A DNA stretch of 64,000 nt from Solen grandis (Eukaryota; Mollusca; Bivalvia; Adapedonta; Solenidae): assembly GCA_021229015.1 (NCBI GenBank), contig CM037783.1, forward strand, positions 27,224,154-27,288,153. Reading direction: 5' to 3'. The notes under the pieces were generated by a model. It had not been told where the DNA came from. It worked only from the letters and a program-made list of their open reading frames with translations, and made no database searches. The translations under genes were made by a program, and so were the position numbers. Below are positions 23,550 through 34,770 of the stretch, piece by piece; position 1 is the stretch's first letter; the number at the start of each line of letters is the position of its first letter.

Positions 23550-24623
23550 AAATTAAATATATAATTTTCTACTCTCCCTCTTTAATGCTGATGAAGTGTT
23601 TGTTTCCAGACAAATAAATTTGGCAAGTATAGGTCACATTACACACAAAAAAATGCTATTTTCTTAAACACAACTTCAATGAAAACAGATATTAATACGG
23701 TATCCCTAAGTAGTCTCTTGGGGTACCACATGACACGTTCCCCACCAATTCAGGGAAGTAATTCCATAAGTTCAGCCTATGAAGTTATAGAAGGGTGAAT
23801 GTGATCTGCCAAGTGATGGCAAATGACAATAGAAAATCTAAATATAGGTTTTAATATTCTAGATATAGTTTCAATACTATTTGTGACAGTAATGCCTGTG
23901 ATGGGGTAAACATCTATATTTTTTTACAATTGCATGCATCTGTAGATGAGTATACTGATAGACGTAATACACACAAATAGTTAAACATTCTAAGTCAATG
24001 ACTAACTGAGAAAAAGCTGCATTAAATACCATTTTTTATTCTTCAAGAACATGAGGCCAGTAATGAATACGCTACAGGAGGAGTTTTTAATGGGATGATC
24101 TGTTTTGTTAAGGTTAACAATAATTTTTTATGTTTCTCTTCTTTAGTTATTTTAAATCACCAGCGGCAAGTATCAAATGTGAGAAATAAAACACTAATAA
24201 CAAAAGACTCCTCCCAAACCCTCAAATTTACATACAGGCCATAATAAATAAGTATAGTGGCCAACAGTTATCGCTTTGCCCCGTCATCTAGGTGAGGGTT
24301 CATGCATGGTTTTGCTAATTAGTTGTTTAGAAACCCTCATAACACAACAGCCCTATTAAAAAAGTGTATATTGCTGACAAACAGACAAATGTCCAGTGCT
24401 GTGTATTAGGATACATACTCGACACTTTCATAAATGATGACATTATATATGGAGGAAAAAGTATAGAAATTAAATAGAAATCATATAGAAAGGAATACAC
24501 ATGAAAATTAAATAAAAACTAGAGATTTGTTTGTGTAGAAAACTGATGCCTCCCAACACCCCCTTCCCCTCACACATACACACATACAAATAAGGCACAC
24601 AGTGACAATTGCAAATAGTAATT
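23550..24623. other. No gene recognised; presumed SLC36 upstream intron
   Basis: AT-rich sequence with no further exon that I could identify on the minus strand. Confidence 0.35.
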
Positions 24624-25923
24624 ACAAGAGGGCCAAGATGGCCCTGTGTCGCTCACCTGAGTAAGATGGCAGTGTTAGGCATAATGACAAAAAATCTGGC
24701 ATCTAAAAGTGTTTTTCTAACATTTGACTAAGTGACCTACATATTGATCCTACCTGAATTTGCACTCAACTGGGAATTCATGCAGTCATCATTCATATTA
24801 AGTTTAATGAAGACTGGGACAAAAATGTAGGCCTCTAGAGTGTTCACAAGGTTTTTCTTAGATCTGACCTGGTGACCTAGTTTTTGATCTCATGTGACTC
24901 ATTTTCAAACTCATCCAATATATCAATTAGACAAACATCCTGACCAAATCTATTGAAGATTTGGCTAAAACTGTGGCCTCTAGAGAGTTCACAAGGTTTT
25001 CCTTAGATTTGACCTGGTGACCTAGTTTTTGATCCCACATGACCCAATTTCAAACTCATGCAAGATATCATGTAGACAAACATCCTGACCAAAATTTATG
25101 AAGATTAGGCCAAAACTGTGGCCTTTTGGTGACCTAGTTTTTGACCCCACATTACCCATTTTCGAACTCATCGAAGATATCATGTAGACAAACACCCTGA
25201 CCATTTTTCATGAAGATTGGGCTAAAACTGTGGCCTCTAGAGTGTTCACAAGCTTTTTCTAAGATTTGACCTGGTGACCTAGTTTTTGACCCCACATGAC
25301 CCAATTTCGAACTCATCTGAGATATCATGTAGACAAACATCCTGACCAAGTTTCATGAAGATTGGGCCAAAATTGTGGCCTGTAGAGTGTTCACAAGCTT
25401 TTTCTAAGATTTGACCTGGTGACCTAGTTTTTGACCCCACATGACCCAATAACGAACTCATCCGAGATATCATGTAGACAAATATAAATTTTTATAAGAT
25501 TGGGCTAAAATGTGGCCTCTAGAGTGTTCACAAGGTTTTTCAAGGATTTGACCTAGTGACCTAGTTTTTGACCCCACATGACCCAATTTCGAACTCATCC
25601 GAGATATCATGTAGACAAACATCCTGATTAAGTTTCATGAAGATTGGGCCAAATTTGTGGCCTCTAGAGTGTTCACAAGGTTTTTCTAAGATTTGACCTA
25701 GTGACCTAGTTTTTGACCCCACATGACCCAATTTCGAACTCATCCGAGATATCATGTAGACAAACATCCTGACCAAGTTTCATGAAGATTGGGCCAAAAC
25801 TGTGGCCTCTAGAGTGTTCACAAGCAATTGTTGACGACGGACGACGGACGACGCACGACGCACGACGGACAAAAGGCGATCACAAAAGCTCACCCGAGCA
25901 CAAGTGCTCAGGTGAGCTAAAAA
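24624..25923 (+). mobile_element. Complete F1 element with about 130-bp core repeats
   Basis: The 5' end ACAAGAGGGCCAAGATGGCC is followed by the password GCTCACCTGAG (24651-24661). About eight core units each contain TGACCTAGTTTTTGACCCCA, CATGTAGACAAACATCCTGA and CATGAAGATTGGGC. A run of GACGACGGACGACG precedes the 3' hairpin (25887-25918): outer stem AGCTCACC/GGTGAGCT, inner stem GAGCAC/GTGCTC, then AAAAA. Confidence 0.9.
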
Positions 25924-26324
25924 GTTTAAGGGCTGACTATATTAATCAAGCTTTGCCCAAAGTTATGGACCTTGTCAGACTTCCTCTCATCAATTTCTTT
26001 CCATAACTGAAATTTTGTTTTAACACCAAAAGTAGAACAGGAGTTATCTTGCGGTTAAGAAATTGTTAAAAGGGGGAATAACTCCAAAAATACTAAGGCC
26101 CGAATCTGGCATGACAATTTCCCTAATTAATTTCTTTCTATAAATGAAATCTAATTTCAGTAGCAGGAGTCAAACAAGAGTTATCTTAGGGACACGAATA
26201 AAAGGGGAAAAACTCAAGCAATAAACCTTGGAAATGGATTATGCTCTAAATGTGTACTACAATTCTTATCTATAACATCTACCCACCTTTTTATGGTTTT
26301 ATGTTTAAAAAATGCACGAGTAAC
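25924..26324. other. No gene; possible old dispersed repeat
   Basis: Two related segments (ATCAATTTCTTTCCATAA and TTAATTTCTTTCTATAAATG, about 165 bp apart) suggest a degraded tandem core from another element. No termini are visible. Confidence 0.35.
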
Positions 26325-27330
26325 TTAATTAAGTCTCCCAAATGAAGTTTGGAGACTTATTGTTTTTACTCCGTTTCTTATTTTCTCGTGCTGCCAACTT
26401 TATATGGGCCATATCTCAGAGGCCGCTCCACCTATCTTTACAAAAATTCACACACTTATAGTCCTTAATGAGTAGTGGGGCCTCCCTGGTTTTTGTAAAT
26501 GGGGGTCCCTGGGGGTCAGGACCCGCCCCCTCAAAGATGGATTTTTGCATAAAAAATGTATTTTGGTTAAAATATTTCAAATTTCAAACCCTGAATCATT
26601 TATTTTTTTTTGTTCCTAAAAATGAGAAGATTGAATAGTACTACTTTGGTGTCCGCTGAGGTCAAACAGGGGCAGGCCCCACCCCCTCAATTTACTTTAT
26701 ATCTCAAAAACTGTTCAGATCCCCACCACTAAACCATATATATTCTTCTTCCTCATGATGAGACAGATTAGATGGCACTACTTCGGCGACCCCAGAGGTC
26801 ACCCAGGGGCAGGCCCTGCCCCTCAAATTTACTTATGGCCCTATATCTCAAGAACTGTTCAGATTCCCACCCGTAATCCATATATATTCTTGTTCCTCGT
26901 GATGAGTTTGATTGAATGGTACTTTTTCTAAGTTCACATGGATCACCAAGGGGTCAGGCCCCAACCTCTTCAATTTTACTTACATGTATGACCTTATATC
27001 TAAAAAAATGTTCAGATCCCCACCCCTAAAGCATTTATATTCTTGTTTCTCATGATGAGACAGTTTGAATGGTTTCCCCGGGTTCACAGACCCCCCCCCA
27101 GTTTTACTTCTGACCTTTATTTTAAAAACAATTGAGATCCCCACCCATAAACCATATATATTCTTGTTCCTCATGATCAGATGGATTGAATGGTACTCTT
27201 TTGATGTTCACATGGGTCACCAAGGGTCAGGCCCCACCCCCTCACTTTTACTTATGACTGGGTTATTTCTTATACTTCATTTGGGAGACTTAGTACATTG
27301 TAACAGTTCACTGTTACAATTATTACTTGT
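26325..27330 (-). mobile_element. Hairpin-ended element, family F5 (password AAGTCTCCC), minus orientation
   Basis: On the minus strand the element starts ACAAGTAATAATTG, forms the hairpin TTGTAACAGT/ACTGTTACAA (27298-27319), then reads AAGTCTCCCAAATGAAGT. At the other end (26331-26358) the 3' hairpin AAGTCTCC/GGAGACTT is followed by AATTAA. Its loop and stem repeat the same 18-base segment, inverted. Core units of about 120-150 bp recur around ATCCCCACCCNTAAACCATA near 26715, 26861, 27013 and 27134. Confidence 0.85.
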
Positions 27331-27429
27331 TGAATATGAAATTAAAGAATGGGTGAATGGGCAATAATTTCAAAAAATATGATTTGCAGAAATAAGCTTC
27401 TTGTGCACTGCCATTCTTCTTTGTGAGGT

Positions 27430-28265
27430 CTATCTTGAAGTTTCACGGTTATATGCCTCATAGTGCATTGTAATTCCCCACCTACAAACACAATATATTA
27501 GATAGGGTGGAAAAACTGAATAGGCCAGAATTTTATTACCATTACACAGAATATAATGGATAGGGGGGGGGGGGGGAAATGACTTGGCCAAAATTTCCCC
27601 ACCTACACGCACAATATATTGGATAGGGGGGAAAAAACTGACTAGGCTGGAATTTCACCACCTACAAGCACAATATATACTGGATAGGAGGAAAAACTGA
27701 CTAGGCCAGAATTTCATTACCATTACACAGAATATAATGGATAGGGGGGAAAAACTGACTGGGCCAGAATTTCCCCACCATCACACACAATCTAATTGAC
27801 AGGAGGGAAAAAACTGACTATGCCAGAATTTCCCCACCAGGATGCACAATATATTGATTGGGGGGGGGGGGGAGAGTGAACTGACTAAGCTAGAATTTCC
27901 CTATAAATATATAGGGGGGGGGGGGGAATTTTGACTGGTTCAGAATTTCCCCACCTTCATGCACCATCTACATGACAGTGGGGAAAAACCTGACTTGGGC
28001 AGAATTCCCCACCATCATGCACATTATGTAAGATAGGGGGAAAAAAACTGACTAGACCAGAATTTCCCCACCTTCATTCACAATCTAATTGACAGGAGGG
28101 AAAAATTGACTGGTCCAGAATTTCCCCACCATCACGGAATTTCCCCAAGGGGGGAAAAAACTGACTGGTGCAGAATTTCCCCACCTACATGCACAATATA
28201 TAAGACAAGGGGGGAAAAATTAACTGACTAAGCTAGAATTTCCCCACCTTCATGCACAATGTATA
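27430..28265. repeat. Minisatellite of about 60-70 bp with poly-G tracts
   Basis: About a dozen units carry TGACTAGGCCAGAATTTCCC, CACCTACATGCACAATATAT and a run GGATAGGGGGG-AAAAA. G runs reach roughly 14-16 bases (27559-27574, 27858-27871, 27906-27917). Unit lengths vary between neighbours. Confidence 0.85.
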
Positions 28266-28939
28266 TATGACACCGGTATACAATCTAAGAAAATGGATAT
28301 ACTGAAAGCCAATGAATACAATAATATGCCACAAAGTCTATATGAAACCATAATAAACAATACCAGGTTATTGCTTATGTTTTTATTAGTTATCCTTCTG
28401 GTATATTTCATTATAAAATGATCATGAAAAACTGAAACAACTTGGTGGAAGCCATTTTCAATATAAACAAATAAGTTTATTTTACGGGACCTCATGATGT
28501 ACAGGAGAAACTTGACAGGTGGCAGTTGTACATAATGTTTGTTAGTTGGGAGAATTTTGACAGGTGACAATGGTCCCCAGTGTTATTTAGAATGCGGGGA
28601 CACGGTTGAGTAATGTCATATGTTATGAAAATGTGTCACCTTTATCCTATCCCTTGTTGATGTAACGGTCTAACGGTAATCTTATGCCATGTGTTAATAA
28701 ACGGTTCACCGTATTATTAGCCTGGTGACGTACGGATAGCTTTCAGTTTGTCAAAATGTACGATGACACAAATTTCAAAACAAGATTTCTCCGTATACGA
28801 TACGAAAGTTCTTTCTTTTTTTTTTTTTCAAATAAGTTACCCTGAAAATTAGGATGCGCCTTATATGTAGCTGCGCCTAATCTGCCTGTATGTATGTTAG
28901 TTATGCTCCAGACAAAAAGTGTACCAGACAGACAGCTTG

Positions 28940-28948
28940 ATAAAAACA
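28940..28948. repeat. Target-site duplication (left) ATAAAAACA
   Basis: Identical to 31396-31404 and immediately outside the left TIR. Nine bases is the usual length for Mutator-like elements. Confidence 0.85.
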
Positions 28949-29461
28949 GGGGTACGGACAAAAGCCCACTAGGACAAAAGCCCACTAGGACATAAGCCCA
29001 TAGGACAAAAGCCCATAGGACAAAACCCCACACCTATTTTTGACAAGGGGGACAAAAGCCCACTTTTTTTTTTTTTTTTTGTAAACTTAATTATGGGAAG
29101 AAAAAAAGGGATATAAGAATATTAATATAAAGAACTTCTTAACACAATTAAATACAATTATTAAGGAGTTCACACCTAATCTCTTTAAAGTCTTCATATA
29201 TCACACCTCTATTCTTTAATCTTGTTGTCTTTGCCTTGTTTGTTTTATTTTGTTGTGCAATTTCGATAATGATGTAGTAATTATTTGTAATTATTGCATA
29301 TTTGTTTTACAATTGATCATTTAAGAAGGTTGCAGCATCAAAGTATGTATGCAGCCAAACTGAGGCAAACTTTGTTCAGTTTGTATTACTCATGTATCAA
29401 GTGTTTTATATATATTCTACCAAAATTATGACCTCTTTATTCAATTTTGTAACTTGAAGTA

Positions 29462-29614
29462 ATGGAGATTATTAAGAATAGGAAAGGTGGTGTAAAGCTC
29501 TGTTTTGAGGGATTTATGTATACGAAGAAGTATGTTGGTGCAACTACAATGCGATGGGAATGCTCACAGAGACGTGCATACACATGCTCTGGAGCAGCGG
29601 TCACTGATTTAGAG
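29462..29614 (+). CDS. MULE exon 1: FLYWCH-type zinc finger
   Basis: The exon is 51 codons starting MEIIKNRKGG and ending in AAVTDLE, with a strong GTAAGT donor at 29615, phase 0. The order LCFEGFMYTKKY ... MRWEC ... AYTCSG matches the FLYWCH pattern (aromatic-Tyr, Trp-x-Cys, Cys). The zinc-binding His-x-His (HTHEKD) falls at the start of the next exon. FLYWCH fingers commonly precede MULE transposase domains in animals and are thought to bind DNA. The ATG at 29462 is the first in frame; a 5' exon is possible. Confidence 0.75.
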
Positions 29615-30574
29615 GTAAGTTATCATAATTGTCTTCATCCTTTTCCACTAATCACCTATTCTCACGAGATAAGCCCAACTTATTCTGACCAAATGTAAAA
29701 AATTAAACCTGGACAAAACTAATATTTCATAATAAAAGTTGAAAAAAACAACCATATTTTTTAGACATTTGTTACCATAGTTTGAATCACTTTTTTAAAA
29801 CTTCAAAAAGGCAAACTTCAATACATCATCGGTCATGTAAAGTAAAAAAGAAGATCATTTTCTGAAACTATGTTGCGGTATTATTGTGTTATATCATGAA
29901 AATATACATTAGACTGCCATTTTTTATTTCATCTTTGATAAATTCGAAGCTAACATTTTAGCATGATTTTTAAAGGAGACACCATGTATATTGATAAAAT
30001 AACAAAACCCATCAATATCATTACATATTTATAAAATTATGATTAAGCGACACTCAAATTTTAAACTTGGTCCTATCTCGTGAGAATATGTGTAATATAT
30101 CTGCAACAGAAATTTTTTTTGTGTGTGTTTGTGAGCTTTACATCTTAGAAAAGTTCCAAAATTTATTCGTGTGAAGCTAAAATATCAATAGTTCAATAAA
30201 ATATTCATTTATTAAGACATCTGAACCTGAAACTTTATTTCTTTTTAAACTTTTTATAACAAGTTACTTCATTATCTAGAAATAGGTCCATCTTATATTT
30301 CGTCGATCTATCCATTTATTACCAGTTTGATACCCTTTGTTAAAAAGTGGATTGTGTGATTGAAATAGTTAAAAATATGATAAAATCATTAACATTGAAT
30401 TATTAAGCATTACTATGTAAAGTCTTTTTACCGCACTTTACCGCACTGGTCATTTACCGAAATGTCCGTAAATAAAAAAAGTTTTTTTACTGTCATTTTA
30501 TAAATTATTTGTAAGGTAGTCATTGAAGACAAATCTAGGAAAATGTGGATAAAAAGTTTTTATCTTGTTTGTAG

Positions 30575-31234
30575 ATGCAACATGTGATATCAACGACGAC
30601 ACACACACATGAAAAGGACAATACAGCAACCGAAGCAGCTAAACTGCGCATGAGAATGAAGGACAATATCACCACCAACAGGGGACAGCCATGCCAGATC
30701 CTTGCAGACACTCTGAAAAACACCACTGTGGAGGTGCGTGCTGCTGTCGGAAAGATGGATTCTGTGAAACGCACTATACGTAGACAGAAGAAAGGTGCAG
30801 TTCCAAAGGAACCAGCTTCACTTCGTGATCTTGTTATTCCTGAAGAGTGGACAACAACAGCAGAACCATACAGACACCCATTTCTCTTCCATGACAGTGG
30901 TCCTGACTCTGGCAGACGGATGCTAGTGTTTGGAACGGAACAAGGACTGAGACACCTTGCCTCATCTAACACATGGTTCATGGATGGGACCCATGATTCA
31001 GCACCTGGGATTTTCCAGCAGATTTACATAATCCGTGCCCCTCTTGGAGAGAGTGCAGTGACATGTGTGTATGCCCTTCTGTCTGGAAAGAGCCAGGAAG
31101 TTTATGAGGAGTTGTTCAGTGCAATTCAGGTTAAGGCCCAGAATCTTGGATTTGATGTTGATCCTCTGCATTACCATGTGCAAAACAATGTGCCTATTAG
31201 TGTTAATATTATTGGAATTATTAAATATTTATAA
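30575..31234 (+). CDS. MULE exon 2: truncated MULE transposase
   Basis: A TTTGTAG acceptor at 30568-30574 opens the exon in phase 0, joining exon 1. The 219 codons include the HTHEKD part of the FLYWCH finger, a helical spacer, and the start of the MULE catalytic domain: WFMDGTHDSAPGIFQQIY with the first catalytic Asp in DGT, then VTCVYALLSGKSQEVYEEL. The domain ends at DPLHYHV, before the second Asp and the Glu expected downstream. A run-on tail, NIIGIIKYL, precedes the stop. The core needed for cleavage is incomplete, so the product should be inactive as a transposase. Confidence 0.8.
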   Translation: MQHVISTTTHTHEKDNTATEAAKLRMRMKDNITTNRGQPCQILADTLKNTTVEVRAAVGKMDSVKRTIRRQKKGAVPKEPASLRDLVIPEEWTTTAEPYRHPFLFHDSGPDSGRRMLVFGTEQGLRHLASSNTWFMDGTHDSAPGIFQQIYIIRAPLGESAVTCVYALLSGKSQEVYEELFSAIQVKAQNLGFDVDPLHYHVQNNVPISVNIIGIIKYL

Positions 31235-31328
31235 TTACGGATTTGATGTTGATCCTCTGCATTACCATGTGCAAAACAATGTGCCTATTAGTGTTAATAT
31301 TATTGGAATTATTAAAATTTATAATTAA
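31148..31328. repeat. Tandem duplication of about 91 bp inside the MULE
   Basis: The segment beginning GGATTTGATGTTGATCCTCT at 31148 is repeated at 31239, differing mainly in the TATTTATAATTAC/ATTTATAATTAAC end. It duplicates the truncated transposase 3' end. Confidence 0.9.
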
Positions 31329-31395
31329 CTGCCATGTCTAATTTAATTCAATTGTCCTATGGGCTTTTGTCCTAGTGGGCTTTTGTCCTACACCC

Positions 31396-31404
31396 ATAAA
31401 AACA
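31396..31404. repeat. Target-site duplication (right) ATAAAAACA
   Basis: Matches 28940-28948 exactly and abuts the right TIR of the MULE. Confidence 0.85.
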
Positions 31405-31407
31405 ATA

Positions 31408-31436
31408 TGTCTCCCCCATATAAATATGGGGGAAGA
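31408..31436. repeat. Hairpin TGTCTCCCCCATAT/ATATGGGGGAAGACA
   Basis: Arms ATGTCT-CCCCCATAT and ATATGGGGG-AAGACAT pair almost perfectly around AA, preceded by AACAAT and followed by AAATAC. It resembles the 3' terminal hairpins of the other families (password TGTCTCCCCC), but no matching 5' end is seen. Confidence 0.6.
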
Positions 31437-31523
31437 CATAAATACATGATTAAAATTATTTCCTCAAGAATAATTCTTCTTAATATTTTAATCTTTTTTT
31501 GCCATTCAAATAGTCTAAACAAA

Positions 31524-32794
31524 TGTGCATACATGCCATATTTTCAGTATGTCTCCCAGGGAGGTTTTGAAATTTTCACAGGGAGATTTGGGGTCCAGCC
31601 AGGGAGATTTTACGACATATATCAAAGAGACGTTATTAATGAAAAAAAAAATAAAGAAAAATACACATTTGATTACCCTTCATTAAATTCATTAACAGTT
31701 TATATTATATACTGTGTATTGCATTAATGAAAATACCTTTAAAAATTATATCTAAAAAAATCTAAAAATTTATTAATAGATATCTTATTCAAATAGAAAC
31801 TTAACTTTCCACAAGCACCGTTTCACATTAAATGCAACACTACCTTGTAACAGATCAGAGATCATGCCATTTACATCAAACACATTTAAATTGATACAGT
31901 ATCTTTGATTTATGGAATGATTTCTGATCATATGGTTTTAATTAATGGGGATGAATAAAGATAAAGAGTCAGATCATATTTAATAATATTTTCACCTTCT
32001 GTCTGTGTTTTCTTTTTTTTTTTCTAAATTAAATTGCTTTTTGCCAAAATATTATTTAGCTGAAAATATTTATCGTGTACGGTATGGTGATATGAAGTGG
32101 TTATCCAACTCTTCCGATCAGCACATCTCATTATAGTAAATTATTCAGCAGACGATATCCGTTGTTAATCAAATCAGCGTCGGTGTGAAAATTGCACTTC
32201 ATTTGCTATTTACCGCTAGCTGAGGTGTACTTTATATGATGTGTCCATATGACGAGTTTTGTTAAGATTTAAATAATTGGTAAACAGCTGATCTAATTAT
32301 CATTTATTGTTTACACTTCCGGTAAGTAAGGATAAGCTATTCTCCGGGACCTTTTTATCCCTGGTAAGATATACTAAAGCAATCATTTACGTCTTTATTA
32401 CGATGTACCAAATGCATTCTAACCTTACTCATTCTAGCTTTAGTATTGCCTTGATAGCTGCTAATGACCCAACGATAATTGTTTCAACTGATAGACTGGC
32501 GAATCTGCTACCTGTCTGAATCACGCAATTTGATTGGATAAGGACAATCACACATTGCCTGTGGCTGTGTACAGCACACTGGTCAGAATTGATACTAACA
32601 CATGTTCTTACGTAAGCTTCCTGATGCTGTATCATAGTTTGGTAATAGAATGGATTATACTGAGTTCAAAGGGAAACCTGTTTGATTTAAGTCAGACCGG
32701 GAGATTTTCACCTCCCGGCGGGAGATCGGGAGACAAGTCGAAATCCCGGGAGATTTAATCTCCCGCCGGGAGATATGGCATGTATGAATGTGCA
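31524..32794. mobile_element. Candidate TIR element with CTCCCGG-rich ends
   Basis: The left end contains CATACATGCCATAT followed by TCTCCCAGGGAGG. The complement of the right end contains CATACATGCCATAT followed by CTCCCGGCGGGAGAT. The right subterminal region is full of CTCCCGGGAGAT-type palindromes and the left has weaker versions. The 1.1-kb interior has no recognisable gene. No target duplication was identified. Confidence 0.5.
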
Positions 32795-33150
32795 TATCTG
32801 TTACCATTCCTAATCATAAAACAGGAATGTGTTCAGTAGGAAAAGTGATCGCTTATGATGTGTCACCTCTGCTTACAGCAGGTGACACAAAAATGATCTT
32901 TTATTAATGGAAGTGTCATCATGATATGTTTATATAAACAGTTTCTGAGGAATAAATGATCAAGAATGATCATCTAGTTCAACTCTATTTAATGACATAT
33001 TGATCAATTCAATGTCATATTATTATTTTTGTTCTACAAAAATGATTTCATGTCATTTGAATACGAGTTATTTATACTGAAAACACAAGAAGGTTATAAA
33101 TTATGTTCTGACAGCAAGTGGAAGGCGAATTGTTCACTTTGTGAAATGAA
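32795..33150. other. No gene recognised
   Basis: Short unique sequence. GTGTCACCTCTGCTTACAGC followed by AGGTGACAC (32860-32888) forms a small inverted repeat. Confidence 0.4.
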
Positions 33151-33950
33151 AATGTGTTCAGAGGACACAGATGCCCCCACCCATCGCATTTTCATCTAGA
33201 AATGTGTCCAGAGAACATAGATGCCCTCACCGGTCGCATTTTTCAGAACAAAGGCCAACACCCAGGAGTGCAAGTCATGTAATATATCCAAGAAGTTAAA
33301 AGTCTGTAGCACAAAATTAATACCCTTTGAATTACTTGTATCACATTTTTGGGATGGACGGATGGAGAAAGGCAAATCTATATGCCTCACTTTTTGGTAA
33401 GGGGCATAAAAATACCCAGGTGCACAAGTTCATGTCTTGATTATTATATCCATGAAGTTTCAAGTCTGTAGTATAAATACTTTCAGAGTTACGTGCATCA
33501 CAAGCATAGTTACATATTTTTCTAAAACAAAAGCCCATAACTCTGTCAACTTTACTAAAGATTCGATAAAAATACCCAGGTGCACAAGTTCATGTCCTGA
33601 ATAATATATACATGAAGTTTCAAGTCCGTAGTACAAATACTTTCAGAGTTATGTGCATCACAAGCATAAAATTTCATATTTTTCAAAAACAAAGGCCCAT
33701 AACTCTGTCAAATTCAACAGGGGTTTGATAAAAATACCCAGGTATATGCAAGTTCATGTCCTGATTAATATACCCATGAAGTTTGAAGTCTGTAGTACAA
33801 ATACTTTCAGAGTTATGTGCATCAAAAGCATAAAATTCCATATTTTTCAAAAACAAAGCGCGAGTCACAAAGTTTTGGGATGGACAGACGGACGTACGGA
33901 CAAAGGCAAATCTATATGCCTCACCCTCATTTTTGTTGGAGGCATAAAAT
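33151..33950 (+). mobile_element. Hairpin-ended element, family F6 (password ATGCC), about 160-bp core
   Basis: Two 5' ends lie 50 bp apart (33153 and about 33202). Each has a GTGT...ACAC-type hairpin followed by ATGCCCCCACC or ATGCCCTCACC. Two 3' hairpins follow, at 33380-33407 (TATGCCTCAC...GGGGCATA) and 33915-33946 (TATGCCTCACC...GGAGGCATA), each then AAAA. Core units begin AATACCCAGGTGCACAAGTT near 33411, 33570 and 33733, about 160 bp apart. A GACAGACGGACGTACGGAC tract precedes the final hairpin. Confidence 0.75.
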
Positions 33951-34050
33951 CAAAGAAGGGGAAATGACTGATTTGTTAAAACTTTGAGAAGGGAATTGTC
34001 TGAGATGTCAAAAATATCTTTTAGAAAAAGATATTGAAATGCATAAGAAA

Positions 34051-34770
34051 ACAAGAGGGTCATGATAGCCCATAATAGCTCATCTGATTACCGACCATGC
34101 CTTAACAATGATCTTATTTGATCGAGATACCATCAAGACAAACATTCTGACCTAGTCTGAAAAAGATTTGGCTGATAATGTGGCCAAGATTATATTAAGA
34201 TTTGATCTAGTGACCTATTTTTTACCATGTCTTACCCATGATCAAACTTGACCAAGATAACATCAACAAAAACATTTTTTAACAAGTTTAAAAAAAAATT
34301 GGGCTAAAAATGTGACCCCCTGTAGCGTAAACAATATTTTACTAAGATTTGACCTAGTGACCTACTTTTTGACCCTGCCCCACCCATGATCTAACTTGAC
34401 TGAGACATTATCAAGACATAAAGTCTGAGCAAGTTTGAGGAAGAATGGATAAAAACTGAGGCATCTAGAGCGTAAACACTAAAATTGTTGACATTATTTT
34501 TATGATTAAAGGTCCTAACTCATGACCTAATGGAAAAATTAGCTGAGAGTTATGACCATAAATTGTTGTAAAGTTTGAAGAGGAAAGATGCTAGAGTGTA
34601 AACAAGATGAAATCTGACATTTTTTGATAAAGTGCCATAACTCCAGATCTAATGAACAAATATTTGCCACAATCAAACTAAACCAAGAGATTATGGTTAT
34701 AAACATTGTTGAGAACTTTTAAGTTAGTCAATTAACTGGAGGCTATGGTTTTGATGGGACCAACTTTATT
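34051..34770 (+). mobile_element. F1-type element, diverged, 3' end missing
   Basis: It begins ACAAGAGGGTCATGATAGCC and AGCTCATCTGATT, a mutated F1 5' end. Core units with GATTTGACCTAGTGACCTAC and CATCAAGACAAACATTCTGA resemble those at 24.6-25.9 kb. Similarity fades after about 34500 and no 3' hairpin is present. Confidence 0.65.

Larger units (their letters stand above)
28949..31395 (+). mobile_element. Mutator-like element (MULE) with FLYWCH exon and truncated transposase
   Basis: The TIRs start GGGGTACGGACAAAAGCCCA at the left, and the complement of the right end is GGGTGTAGGACAAAAGCCCA. Both contain repeated GGACAAAAGCCCA(C)TA steps, so each TIR is internally repetitive. A perfect 9-bp duplication (ATAAAAACA) flanks the element. 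Two coding exons on the plus strand encode a FLYWCH zinc finger and the start of a MULE transposase domain. The transposase stops early and its end has been tandemly duplicated, so the element is probably non-autonomous. The clean target duplication suggests insertion was not ancient. Confidence 0.9.
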
